From DATAYF01 sp036272735 (lineage in GTDB: Bacteria > Chloroflexota > Ktedonobacteria > Ktedonobacterales > Ktedonobacteraceae): a stretch of DNA of 19,478 bases. How positions within the stretch are numbered: position 1 is the first letter of the stretch; every line of letters begins with the position of its first letter. The notes beneath the pieces are model-generated. The model did no database searches. It worked only from the letters and a program-made list of their open reading frames with translations, and was not told the origin of the DNA. Both the position numbers and the translations under genes were made by a program. Of the stretch, positions 6,333 to 13,619 are shown piece by piece. The stretch spans positions 1 through 19,478 of the forward strand of contig DATAYF010000072.1 in the NCBI GenBank assembly GCA_036272735.1, written 5' to 3'.

Positions 6333-6989
6333 CTACAATACAGCCCTGGCCGTATTGGGATCGCTACGCGTCAGGGCAACGTGAGCCTCGATTGGAGAGT
6401 TGTACATGAGCAACGAGGCCTGGTCACCTTGCAAATGCAGCTCTGTCAATGCGCCATTGCGAATAAACGGAAAAATAGTGCGATAGTGCCGTAAAGGTAT
6501 GTTCAGCAGCTTGCACATTGTGAGCCGAAGCAAGGTCGAATGAAACACGACAAGCACTTTGCCGTCGGGATATGCCTGGGCGATATCGTGAAAGCAAGCA
6601 ACGGTGCGCTCTACCGCCTGGTAAGGATCTTCGCCACCGGGCAGCGGATGGTCGACAGGATTGTCCTGAAAGGCTTGAAATGCGTCGGCGAATTGCCGTG
6701 CTAATTCAGCCCTGGTGTGCCCCTCGGCCTGACCGAAGTCCAATTCGCGCAAGCGTGCATCGATTACGGGACTGAGTCCGGTAACACTCGCCGAGGGAGC
6801 CGCCGTTGCCTGAGCACGGATCTGGTTCGAGCACCAGATGGCGTCGAGGTTGGCCCCGCGTGCCCAGTGACCCAACATATCGGCATCGTGGTAGCCTTTC
6901 GCCGTAAGCCCAATATCGCTGCTGCCCGCGTAGCGGTCTTCGGCGTGCCAGACGCTTTCCCCGTGGCGCACAAGTATCAGATCAGTCAT
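6333..6989 (-). CDS. Histidine phosphatase superfamily protein (phosphoglycerate mutase-like)
   Basis: A 218-residue cytoplasmic enzyme of the branch 1 histidine phosphatases, which hydrolyse phosphate esters through a phosphohistidine. LVRHGES (6-12) supplies the catalytic Arg8-His9. Arg58 lies in SNQIRAQATA and the acid Glu82 in RLRELDFGQAEG. The second His is His150 in VVFHSTLLR, where many relatives have SHGG. The length fits small-molecule phosphatases of the GpmB/CobC kind. Its ATG overlaps the kinase stop codon (ATGA), so the two are translationally coupled. A sugar-phosphate or phosphorylated metabolite made by the kinase is a plausible substrate, but this is inference. Confidence 0.85.
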   Translation of the reverse strand: MTDLILVRHGESVWHAEDRYAGSSDIGLTAKGYHDADMLGHWARGANLDAIWCSNQIRAQATAAPSASVTGLSPVIDARLRELDFGQAEGHTRAELARQFADAFQAFQDNPVDHPLPGGEDPYQAVERTVACFHDIAQAYPDGKVLVVFHSTLLRLTMCKLLNIPLRHYRTIFPFIRNGALTELHLQGDQASLLMYNSPIEAHVALTRSDPNTARAVL

Positions 6990-8473
6990 CCAGTAGCTCT
7001 CTTTCTAGCGTGTGTCGCAACATCGGAGTGAATCCAACCCCGATGCTTAAGTTCAGTAATTAGCCGCGTGTATGGTGCATGGAAACATTCCACGCGCTCA
7101 GCACGAGGCTCAATGACCTCTCGTACCTGCACTATCTGCGCGGCCACCTCTGAGACCGGGCGATGGAGAGCAGCGGCAAGAATAGCCATCCCACTGGCTG
7201 GCTCGGCGTTTGCGGGCAAAAAGACCGGGCGCTGCAAAATATCGGCCCTGAGCTGACACCAATAACGGCTGCGCGCACCACCGCCGGTCAGGTACAGGTT
7301 GCCGCTGGTAGGCGCGTCCAGCAGGTCGAGGTAGTCGAAGCAGAGCCGCTCGATAAAGGCCACGCCTTGCAATAGAGACGCGTAGCGATCAACCTCATCC
7401 ACAGGTTCTCCCAGTGTGAAGCCTTCGGCGTCGGGCGCGGTGAAAGGGAAGCGCTCGCCGTGTGCGACCAGCGGATAGGTGACCACGCTGGCCGGTTCGC
7501 GCTGCTGTGCACGCTCATCCAATTCCGCCAGATTGCGCTGAGGGAAAAATTTGGTAATAGCACCCACCCCCGTGCTCGAAGCGCCGCCTGGTAGCCAGGT
7601 ATCTTCGGGCGAGCGGTGCGAGTAGACGACGCCTGATGGATCGTGCAACAGGTCGCGTGTAACGCCCTTGAGCACAAGCGTCGTACCCAGCACCGAGTTC
7701 CAACTACCCACGCTCAAAGCGCCCGCGCCAATCTGCGCCGCACAACCATCGGTCATGCCAGCGATCACGGGAATGCCGGTCGGCAAGCCTGTTGCCTGTG
7801 CCGCTGCTGCGCAAACCGTACCAATCTGCACGCCAGAGCGCACCACGCGGGGCATGATCCGCTCAGGAACGTTGAGGGCATCGAACGTACGAGCAGGCCA
7901 ACAATCGTTGATCAGATCATAGCCTGTCTTCAACGCGCTGCTGGAATCGCTGGGAACCTCGCCGCCAACCAGGCAACGGTTGATAAAATCGGTCTGATGG
8001 AGCAAACGAGTACCGGTAGTAAATTCAGGGTGTTGATGTAACAGCCAGAGCAGTTTTGGCAACGCCCACGACGCTTGCATGCGATAGCCGAGCGTGCGCC
8101 AGGTCTCTTGCCCAAGCGCGTTGACCTGCTGGACCTCGGAGGAGGCACGACCATCGTCGTACATCAGACCAGGAGCGAGTGGTTGTCCTTGCGGATCGAT
8201 GAGCAGGATGGTACCGGAGGTACCATCGACGGCCAGGCCGCGAATGGAGCTAGCAGGAAGTCGAGCAAGCACCTGGCGACACGCGGCAATGACGGCTTGC
8301 CAGCACTCGTGAGGCGATTGTTCGTGGTGCGAACCATGGCGATGACTGGTGAGAGGATGCGAACCCTGTCCGACAACCTCGCCAGCCCCTGGCACTGCGA
8401 CGGTACAGACGCTCTGCGTACCCAGGTCGATCCCTACCCAGACGCCATCATGCATTGATGTATGCTGAACCAT
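6986..8473 (-). CDS. FGGY-family carbohydrate kinase
   Basis: A 495-residue sugar kinase of the FGGY family (xylulose, ribulose, glycerol kinase fold), transferring the ATP gamma-phosphate to a polyol or ketose. The N-terminal ATP/sugar domain starts with GIDLGTQS (14-21). AVDGTSGT lies at 81-88, GLMYDDGRA at 102-110, and GYDLIN at 184-189. The catalytic base is Asp242 in GMTDGCAAQIGAGAL. In the C-terminal domain LYLTGGGARSRYWCQLRADI is the adenosine motif. The MYDDGRA motif recalls the xylulokinase/D-ribulokinase branch, but the substrate is undecided. I take the ATG at 8473, which has GAGG 9 nt upstream, instead of the in-frame TTG five codons earlier. The gene opens an operon with the phosphatase and the dehydrogenase remnant. 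Confidence 0.88.
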   Translation of the reverse strand: MVQHTSMHDGVWVGIDLGTQSVCTVAVPGAGEVVGQGSHPLTSHRHGSHHEQSPHECWQAVIAACRQVLARLPASSIRGLAVDGTSGTILLIDPQGQPLAPGLMYDDGRASSEVQQVNALGQETWRTLGYRMQASWALPKLLWLLHQHPEFTTGTRLLHQTDFINRCLVGGEVPSDSSSALKTGYDLINDCWPARTFDALNVPERIMPRVVRSGVQIGTVCAAAAQATGLPTGIPVIAGMTDGCAAQIGAGALSVGSWNSVLGTTLVLKGVTRDLLHDPSGVVYSHRSPEDTWLPGGASSTGVGAITKFFPQRNLAELDERAQQREPASVVTYPLVAHGERFPFTAPDAEGFTLGEPVDEVDRYASLLQGVAFIERLCFDYLDLLDAPTSGNLYLTGGGARSRYWCQLRADILQRPVFLPANAEPASGMAILAAALHRPVSEVAAQIVQVREVIEPRAERVECFHAPYTRLITELKHRGWIHSDVATHARKRATG

Positions 8474-8505
8474 ATGCGCCCACCTCAATGTAAAACGTTA
8501 TCAAA

Positions 8506-8534
8506 AGTCTACCGGCTCTCTAACAATGCGTCAA
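8506..8534 (-). promoter_or_regulatory. Candidate promoter for the FGGY kinase operon
   Basis: On the minus strand TTGACG (8534-8529), 17 nt and TAGACT (8511-8506) make a good promoter starting near 8499. A second pair (TTGACC, 18 nt, TATGTT) lies upstream. Just after the start site, around 8491-8506, TGTAAAACGTTATCAA is a partly symmetric sequence centred on ACGT, recalling LacI-family operators, but only half fits the consensus. Confidence 0.5.
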
Positions 8535-8598
8535 ATATAACATACTTAACAAGTTTTATAACGGTCAATGGAGAAAATAAAGGATATGCTAAGCAATT

Positions 8599-8662
8599 AC
8601 AAAATGCATAAAGAAATGTTAATGGTTTGGCTAAACCATTAACATTTCTTTATGCATTTTGT
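8599..8662. terminator. Perfect 30-bp hairpin overlapping the GT4 gene end
   Basis: Arms 8599-8628 and 8633-8662 are perfectly complementary with a GGCT loop. The GT4 glycosyltransferase stop codon (TAA, 8650-8652) and its last three codons lie inside one arm. In minus-strand RNA the 3' arm ends CAUUUUGU, a weak U-tract. The position after the SDR-PTPS-GT4 operon fits a terminator or mRNA end stabiliser; the AT-rich stem is unlike the other hairpins of the window. Confidence 0.6.
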
Positions 8663-9753
8663 CGCCCATGAAGACGAGCATACAAACGTTCGTGTTCGTC
8701 GAGCATGTGGGCGAGGGAGAAGTTGGCGCGGACGTGCTGGCGACAATACTGGCGCGAGATGGTGGGCAACTGGTGCGTGTAAACCACGGCCTGGGTAATA
8801 TCACCCGGAGCGGTGAGGAAGCCGGTTTCACCGTGGCGAATGACCTCGGCGGCGGCCCCACGGTTGAAGGCCACGACTGGCGTTCCGGCGGCCATCGCCT
8901 CAACAGCGGTCAGCCCAAAGGGTTCATCCCAGGCTATGGGAAAGAGCAACCCACGGCACTGCCCCATGAGCCGCCACAGATCGGCGTGTGTCAGCGACCC
9001 CAGGTAGCTCACGCGCCCTTCCGCTTGCTGCACACGTGGCTGAATGCGTCGCGTATAGTAATCCTCGTCGTATACACCACCAGCGATAAGCAATGGATAG
9101 CCCGCCTGTTCAGCAATCTCGATAGCCTGCTCAACGCCCTTTTCTGGCGCAATACGGCCAGCAAAGAGCAGCGGGGCCTGTTCGGGTGTGTTGGGTGCGA
9201 ACGGAATGGCTGCCAGGTCCAGGCCGTTATAGATGACCTGATCAACCGGCGTGTAGGGTTCGTAGTCCCGCGCACACGCCTGAGAAACGGCGACCAGCGT
9301 GAGCAGATGGCCGTGCTGATGTAATGTGCGCAGAGCCTGGTTGATTTCAGCGGAAACGGCGGGCAGGTGAATGGTATGGATGATGGGAATGTGCTGGACG
9401 AGCGCGCTAAAGGTGAAGGCGGGCCAGTCGAAGGCATGGGTGTGAACGATATCGAACGGGGCGTGGCGCAATTGCAAAAAAAGTTCCAGAAATATGTTGG
9501 CCTGTACAAAGAATGCGGGGTCGGGCACGCTTGTTTGTGACGTACTGGAAAAGTTGGCTGGGAGCACCTGCGCGGGCACAGCAATCGGCTCGATATGCAC
9601 GCCCGGCACCACCGATCCCGCCCTGGCAAACATGGTCACTTCGTGCCCACGCGCCACCAGGCCCATAGCCAGGTCGGCGACGAGTGCCTGCGAACCTCCA
9701 ACGAAGGGCTGCGCAATCGTCGTCACCAGCGGAGCTACCAGTGCAATCCTCAT
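8650..9753 (-). CDS. GT4-type glycosyltransferase, possibly acting on a pterin
   Basis: A 367-residue GT-B-fold retaining glycosyltransferase. The N-terminal acceptor domain has a glycine-rich loop FVGGSQALVADLAMGLVARG (17-36). The C-terminal donor domain carries LLFAGRIAPEKG (195-206; Arg200 and Lys205 contact the nucleotide-sugar phosphates) and the E-X7-E motif EPFGLTAVE (277-285). No membrane span is present, so it acts in the cytoplasm or at the membrane surface. Its ATG overlaps the PTPS stop (ATGA), and with the SDR gene upstream it forms a three-gene operon. Cyanobacteria glycosylate tetrahydrobiopterin with a glycosyltransferase of this fold, so a pterin acceptor is a reasonable inference. 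A lipid or polysaccharide acceptor is the alternative. Confidence 0.85.
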   Translation of the reverse strand: MRIALVAPLVTTIAQPFVGGSQALVADLAMGLVARGHEVTMFARAGSVVPGVHIEPIAVPAQVLPANFSSTSQTSVPDPAFFVQANIFLELFLQLRHAPFDIVHTHAFDWPAFTFSALVQHIPIIHTIHLPAVSAEINQALRTLHQHGHLLTLVAVSQACARDYEPYTPVDQVIYNGLDLAAIPFAPNTPEQAPLLFAGRIAPEKGVEQAIEIAEQAGYPLLIAGGVYDEDYYTRRIQPRVQQAEGRVSYLGSLTHADLWRLMGQCRGLLFPIAWDEPFGLTAVEAMAAGTPVVAFNRGAAAEVIRHGETGFLTAPGDITQAVVYTHQLPTISRQYCRQHVRANFSLAHMLDEHERLYARLHGRQNA

Positions 9754-10160
9754 GCGTTGCCCCGATACGTAGCGATATTGTTTTCGGTTTCGTGCAGCTT
9801 AACTTCATAGAGCATGCCAGTAGGAAAGCTGGACTCCAGGCGCTCCCAGAAGGTGATCGCCAGCATTTCGGCAGTGGGAACAATGCCCTCCAACCAGGGC
9901 ACGTCGTAGTTCAGATGCTTGTGATCCACCCAATCGATGACCTGTTCGTTTACCACCCGCTTGAGGTCGGTCAGGTTCATGACCATGCCGGTTTGTGGAT
10001 CCGGCGTACCGCGTAGCGTGACTTCGAGCACGTAGTTATGCCCGTGTCCGTTGGGGTTGGCGCATTTATCATACAAGGTATAATTCTGCTCATCGGAGAA
10101 ATGTTTGCTCCAAAGGCGATGGGCCGCACTGAAGGTGACGCGACGTGTCAGGTAAACCAT
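9750..10160 (-). CDS. ptpS: 6-pyruvoyltetrahydropterin synthase (PTPS), QueD superfamily
   Basis: A 136-residue zinc enzyme that converts 7,8-dihydroneopterin triphosphate to 6-pyruvoyltetrahydropterin, the middle step of tetrahydrobiopterin synthesis. Zinc ligands are His14, His39 and His41, the catalytic Cys is Cys33, the Asp-His pair is Asp79-His80, and the pterin-anchoring Glu is Glu124. All of these are offset by exactly nine from the mammalian enzyme numbering as I recall it (His23, Cys42, His48, His50, Asp88, His89, Glu133). CANPNGHGHNY, GMVMNLTDLK and HETENN are also closer to eukaryotic PTPS than to bacterial QueD (6-carboxytetrahydropterin synthase). It lies 17 nt after the SDR gene and overlaps the GT4 gene. 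QueD activity for queuosine cannot be excluded. Confidence 0.88.
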   Translation of the reverse strand: MVYLTRRVTFSAAHRLWSKHFSDEQNYTLYDKCANPNGHGHNYVLEVTLRGTPDPQTGMVMNLTDLKRVVNEQVIDWVDHKHLNYDVPWLEGIVPTAEMLAITFWERLESSFPTGMLYEVKLHETENNIATYRGNA

Positions 10161-10177
10161 GAGTCTGTTGTCCTTCT

Positions 10178-10894
10178 CTAAGCGTTGGTAAACAGTTCGA
10201 TGTTGCTTCCGCTGAACATGCGGCCAGAGTCATCGGCCAGAAAGAGCAATATTTCGGCCAGTTCCTCCGGCGTCATGCCTGCCTTAAGATGGGGAGCAGC
10301 CTGGCGCAACATCTCGGTAGCAATGGCCCCAGGACTCACGGCCGCGACGCGTATATTATACGGCTTTCCCTCGACCGCCAGCATTTCGGTCAGACTAGCC
10401 ACACCTGCCTTAGAGGCGTTGTACGCACTCAGGCCGGGGAACTTTTCTACCCCTTTCACGCCCGAAAGTGAGGATAGGTTGACAATTACTCCCTGGCGCT
10501 GGAGCGTCATCAGGCGAAAGGCTTCGCGACAACACAGAAAGGTACCGCGCAGGTTCACGGCCAACACCTGGTCCCAGGTTTGCACATCCATATCAACAAA
10601 AGGGCGTACGGCGACTATTCCCGCGCAGTTCACCAGGATATCGACGCGACCATAGCGCTCCCTGGTCTGTTGGAAGAGTGCGACCACATCCTCCTCACGT
10701 GCAACGTCGCCCACGATTGCCAGCACATCGTCACCTCCCTGTGCATGAATGGCCTGGCGTGTTGCATCGAGGTGGGAAGCTGTGCGGCTGAAGAGGACCA
10801 CGTGTGCGCCCGCACGCGCAAAAAGTTGAGCAGTGGCGCGACCAACGCCACGCCCGGCTCCCGTGATGATGGCAACTTTATCTTTGATACTCAT
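10178..10894 (-). CDS. Short-chain dehydrogenase/reductase, candidate sepiapterin-reductase-like
   Basis: A 238-residue classical SDR, an NAD(P)H-dependent cytoplasmic oxidoreductase. The cofactor motif TGAGRGVG is at 11-18 and NCAG at 89-92. The catalytic residues are Ser142 (NLSSLSG), Tyr158 and Lys162 (YNASK). SPGAIATEM (about 187-195) contacts the nicotinamide. The sequence alone would be called 3-oxoacyl-ACP-reductase-like. As first gene of an operon with PTPS it may reduce the 6-pyruvoyl side chain, as sepiapterin reductase, itself an SDR, does. The ATG lies 6 nt after an extended -10 element, so the mRNA may be leaderless. Confidence 0.85.
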   Translation of the reverse strand: MSIKDKVAIITGAGRGVGRATAQLFARAGAHVVLFSRTASHLDATRQAIHAQGGDDVLAIVGDVAREEDVVALFQQTRERYGRVDILVNCAGIVAVRPFVDMDVQTWDQVLAVNLRGTFLCCREAFRLMTLQRQGVIVNLSSLSGVKGVEKFPGLSAYNASKAGVASLTEMLAVEGKPYNIRVAAVSPGAIATEMLRQAAPHLKAGMTPEELAEILLFLADDSGRMFSGSNIELFTNA

Positions 10895-10900
10895 GCCGTA

Positions 10901-10909
10901 ATTATAACA
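10901..10909 (-). promoter_or_regulatory. Extended -10 promoter of the SDR-PTPS-GT4 operon
   Basis: Minus strand TGTTATAAT (10909-10901) is a consensus extended -10. Six bases later is the ATG at 10894, so transcription would begin at the start codon. No -35 match is present at 17-18 nt, where the left arm of the 10926-10986 hairpin begins. Confidence 0.65.
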
Positions 10910-10925
10910 GCGCTTGAAAAGAGAC

Positions 10926-10986
10926 TTTAGTATGGTGGTGATGAGGTAGCAGTCGCAGGCCGCTACCCCATCACCACCATACTAAA
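10926..10986. repeat. 25-bp hairpin between divergent promoters
   Basis: Arms 10926-10950 and 10962-10986 (TTTAGTATGGTGGTGATG... and its complement) pair at 24 of 25 positions. It lies between the extended -10 of the minus-strand operon and the promoter of the plus-strand PATAN gene, upstream of both, so neither gene needs a terminator here. No T-tract follows on either strand. It may be an operator-like or chromosome-structuring element, or a solo mobile repeat. Confidence 0.65.
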
Positions 10987-10996
10987 AAACATTGCC

Positions 10997-11025
10997 TTGT
11001 GAGGAAACACAACCTTTGTTATAAT
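10997..11025 (+). promoter_or_regulatory. Promoter of the PATAN/DUF4388 gene
   Basis: TTGTGA (10997-11002), 17 nt, and TATAAT (11020-11025) with an upstream TG in the extended position (TGTTATAAT). Predicted start near 11032 gives a leader of about 57 nt. It is the strongest promoter match in the window. Confidence 0.7.
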
Positions 11026-11088
11026 GCGGGGGAACATCCTTGATAGTAGGAAGCAAACAAGTGTCGTTCAGTAGATGCAGGGGGAAGT

Positions 11089-12351
11089 ATGAGCGCGAAT
11101 ACGGTCTTATCTGGTTCGCTCAAAGAATTTGGACTGGTAGAAGTTTTACAAGTTGCAGAAATGGGCGGGATGACCGGGGCTATTCATCTGAAAAGCGCCG
11201 GGCGCATGGGCATTTTGTACTTTAACGAAGGCAAAATAGCAAACTGTGCAGAGTTCGATCCGGGGGCATTGAAGCTGGGTGATGTGCTGCAACAGCTTGG
11301 TATGACCACCTATCACGCCATAGAAGAGGCGTACAGGCAACAACTACAGGACCCGTTGGGAAAACGCATCGGTGAGCGCCTGGTCATGATGGGGGCAGTG
11401 ACGGAGCAGCAGTTAAAAGAGGCGCTGAAGATGAAGACGATCTGGACAGCGCGCGAACTGGGGTTATGGACTGATGGCCTGTATGAATTCATGGCAAGCC
11501 CCAGCATCCAGAAACTCCTCCCCTACGGCGAGGCATCGCTCAACATCGATATTATGCGCATCACGATGGAGATGGTGCGCTATAGCGATGAATGGCAGGA
11601 GGTGGGCAAATATCTGCCTCAGGGCGTACGTACAACCCTGCAAATGACGCCCGCGATCCCCTATAGTATGCGTTTCGACATTCGTATGCTGGAGTTGTTT
11701 ACGCACGTCAACCTCTATCGGCGCGTGCGCAACATCGCCAGCGCTATCAGGCGACCCGAACTCGACGTGGCCCGCGATCTGGCAAGCCTCGTGCAACAAA
11801 ATTTCCTCAATGTATTACCCCCTGAAGCCACTCCGCAGGTAAATGGCAGCAAAATGCGCCTTCCTGAACCTGCGGAAAAGTTGCGCCTGGAAAATTTCGA
11901 ACTCCTTGATCTGCTGAGCCGCATGGAACTGGAATGGGACAAGAAGCGCACGCCAATGGAGCAATTGCCCACGCTGGTCGAGTTTATCAACTGGACCATG
12001 GATGCCCTGGCCGAAACGTGTCGCAACAACGGCATCGATCTCGACGCCAACACGCTCAGTTCGCTCATGTTCAACGAGGGGCTAACCAATATGGGCACCT
12101 ACGCCTTTCGTGTCCAGAACAACCATATCAACGTCGAAAACTTCACCGCCCTATGCTACGAGGTAATGAGTGACGATATTCAGAAGGCAGCCGGATTTTA
12201 CGACGAGGCGACGATGGTGCTCCAACGTATTCTGTGCGCCATCTTCGATATGATCAATGCACGCGTCGCCAACCCACGCGAACGCCTGGAAAACCAGGCG
12301 GTGTGGGAGGCGATGTTCGAGCAATTCGCGCTCAAACGTAGTGAAGAGTAG
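11089..12351 (+). CDS. PATAN/DUF4388 domain protein
   Basis: A 420-residue cytoplasmic protein. Residues 1-110 match the PATAN (DUF4388) pattern: LSGSLKEFGLVEVLQVAEMG, then GAIHLKSAGRMGILYFNEGK and a GALKLGDVL segment. PATAN domains are adaptor modules in bacterial signalling, often near response regulators and gliding or pilus systems. Residues 105-150 (IGERLVMMGAVTEQQLKEAL) resemble the small helical module that often follows, akin to the N-terminus of type II/IV secretion ATPases. The remaining 270 residues are helical and unassigned. A GGGGGAA stretch lies directly before the ATG. The gene is alone on its strand and converges with the LLM oxidoreductase gene with only 20 bp between. Confidence 0.78.
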   Translation: MSANTVLSGSLKEFGLVEVLQVAEMGGMTGAIHLKSAGRMGILYFNEGKIANCAEFDPGALKLGDVLQQLGMTTYHAIEEAYRQQLQDPLGKRIGERLVMMGAVTEQQLKEALKMKTIWTARELGLWTDGLYEFMASPSIQKLLPYGEASLNIDIMRITMEMVRYSDEWQEVGKYLPQGVRTTLQMTPAIPYSMRFDIRMLELFTHVNLYRRVRNIASAIRRPELDVARDLASLVQQNFLNVLPPEATPQVNGSKMRLPEPAEKLRLENFELLDLLSRMELEWDKKRTPMEQLPTLVEFINWTMDALAETCRNNGIDLDANTLSSLMFNEGLTNMGTYAFRVQNNHINVENFTALCYEVMSDDIQKAAGFYDEATMVLQRILCAIFDMINARVANPRERLENQAVWEAMFEQFALKRSEE

Positions 12352-12371
12352 CCGTATTTTGTAGCCCTGCC

Positions 12372-13247
12372 CTACTGGCCGTTCAAGCGCGCCACCACCG
12401 GAGCGAAATTTTCTAGCTGGCCTTCCTGAACCTGGATGTACGAGAAGCCCAGCTTTTCGCGTTTCCTGAGCAGGTATTCTATGGCTTGCTCGCTACTCAT
12501 CGAGCTTGGTTGTACCGGAGGACCGCCACGCAGGAAGGACACCTCAGCCGGGCCATCCGTCAATACAATATTAAAGTTGGTCTGACTAAACTCGATCTGC
12601 TCGAAGCGCTCGCCCGCTGCCGCGCGAATCCAGTTGATCTTCTCAAGCAACTTTTCCTCGTCCACCGCTTCACCCCACCCAAGCGTTGGCGCGATGATAT
12701 CGGCCTCGCGAGCGGCGATGCTGAGCAGGCGACGACCTGCGCTACCGATAAAAATGGGGGGATGCGGCTGCTGTACAGCGCGGGGCATGGCGGGCAGGTC
12801 TTGGATGGTGTAATATTTCCCGCTGAAATTGACCATCCGATCAGTAAAGAATTGCTTGATGACGTGCAGTGCCTCTTCCAATTGACTAACCCGTTCGCCC
12901 GCGCTGCCAAATGGTAATCCCACTTGTTGGAAATCACTCTCGGCAACACCCGCGCCCAGGCCAATCTCTACGCGCCCATTTGAGAGCAGGTCCAGCGTTG
13001 CCAGGTCACGCGCCAGCAAGGCTGGTTGATGGAGGCCATTGCAGAACACATAGCTGCCGACGTGCAGCGTTTTCGTGGCCGTGGCGGCTGCGGCCAGGGC
13101 TGGAACCACCGCGAACGGGGTAACGGTGCGATCAGGCATCAAGAGTGACGAGTAGCCCAGTGCTTCGGCTCGCTGAGCCAACGTGATCCATTCCGCGCCG
13201 CTCGGTTTGCCAGCGGAGACGACGCCAAAGCGAAATGCTTTTGCCAT
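12372..13247 (-). CDS. LLM-class (luciferase-like) F420-dependent oxidoreductase
   Basis: A 291-residue TIM-barrel oxidoreductase of the luciferase-like monooxygenase class, using F420 or FMN. Typical elements are the start FRFGVVSAGKPSGAEWITLA, ALGYSSLLMPDR (29-40), the barrel strand LHVGSYVFCNGLHQPALLAR, LDLLSNGRVEIGLGAG and HPPIFIGSAGRRLLSIAARE. The pattern is closest to the probable F420-dependent TIGR03621 (MSMEG_2516-like) group, as far as can be told by eye. The substrate is unknown. The ribosome-binding site before the ATG is weak. It reads away from the cox cluster, and its upstream region contains one copy of the ~100-bp flanking repeat. Confidence 0.85.
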   Translation of the reverse strand: MAKAFRFGVVSAGKPSGAEWITLAQRAEALGYSSLLMPDRTVTPFAVVPALAAAATATKTLHVGSYVFCNGLHQPALLARDLATLDLLSNGRVEIGLGAGVAESDFQQVGLPFGSAGERVSQLEEALHVIKQFFTDRMVNFSGKYYTIQDLPAMPRAVQQPHPPIFIGSAGRRLLSIAAREADIIAPTLGWGEAVDEEKLLEKINWIRAAAGERFEQIEFSQTNFNIVLTDGPAEVSFLRGGPPVQPSSMSSEQAIEYLLRKREKLGFSYIQVQEGQLENFAPVVARLNGQ

Positions 13248-13273
13248 AAAATAACTGTCTTTCTATTGTTTGT

Positions 13274-13379
13274 ACAACAACGTTTGCTTGCATTTTTATC
13301 GTGGAACAACTGCTATTGTGTGAATTCTTTTCCATGAGTAATACGCTTGTTGCTGCTTCACGTTGCAACCTGATAGGCC
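13274..13379 (+). repeat. ~100-bp direct repeat, left copy flanking the cox cluster
   Basis: This stretch matches 18415-18516 in the same orientation with equal spacing of its blocks. Shared blocks are TTTTTATC, TGCTAYTGTGT, TTCTTT and CCAT, the identical CTTGTTGCTGCTTC (13346 and 18484), GTTGCAA and TAGG. Roughly three quarters of positions agree by eye. It lies just upstream of the LLM oxidoreductase gene. The rest of the gap to coxM (13380-13619) holds the candidate cox promoter and no gene. Confidence 0.65.
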
Positions 13380-13505
13380 ATAGAGGAGAAGCTTCCCTTG
13401 TGTGCTCCATCAAAATTTGCCAATGGTGTTAAAATGTCCGTTTCGTTCTTGCCGTTCCTGGATGCCTCACTTCTCAAGGTGGGCCTAATATTCTAGCAAA
13501 TAATA

Positions 13506-13514
13506 TGGTATACT
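13506..13514 (+). promoter_or_regulatory. Candidate extended -10 promoter of the cox cluster
   Basis: TGGTATACT has an extended -10 form; no good -35 lies at 17 nt. The transcript would start near 13521, giving a leader of about 100 nt before coxM. Confidence 0.45.
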
Positions 13515-13619
13515 TCATTTGTCATATTTCCTCTACTATCTATTGCGTATCAATCTGGTGTTGTATTCGATGATGAAGCGCAGAAGGTTTGCGCGTTAAC
13601 AGATGTTGGAGGTGTTAAT

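Noticed and set aside
8491..8506. LacI-family operator before the FGGY kinase
   Set aside because: Only one half-site fits TGnAAnCGnTTnCA; symmetry is poor. Kept as a remark in the promoter entry only.
9750..10160. Annotation as plain QueD (queuosine pathway)
   Set aside because: Catalytic and flanking residues match animal PTPS at constant offset and no other queuosine gene is near. QueD remains a formal alternative.
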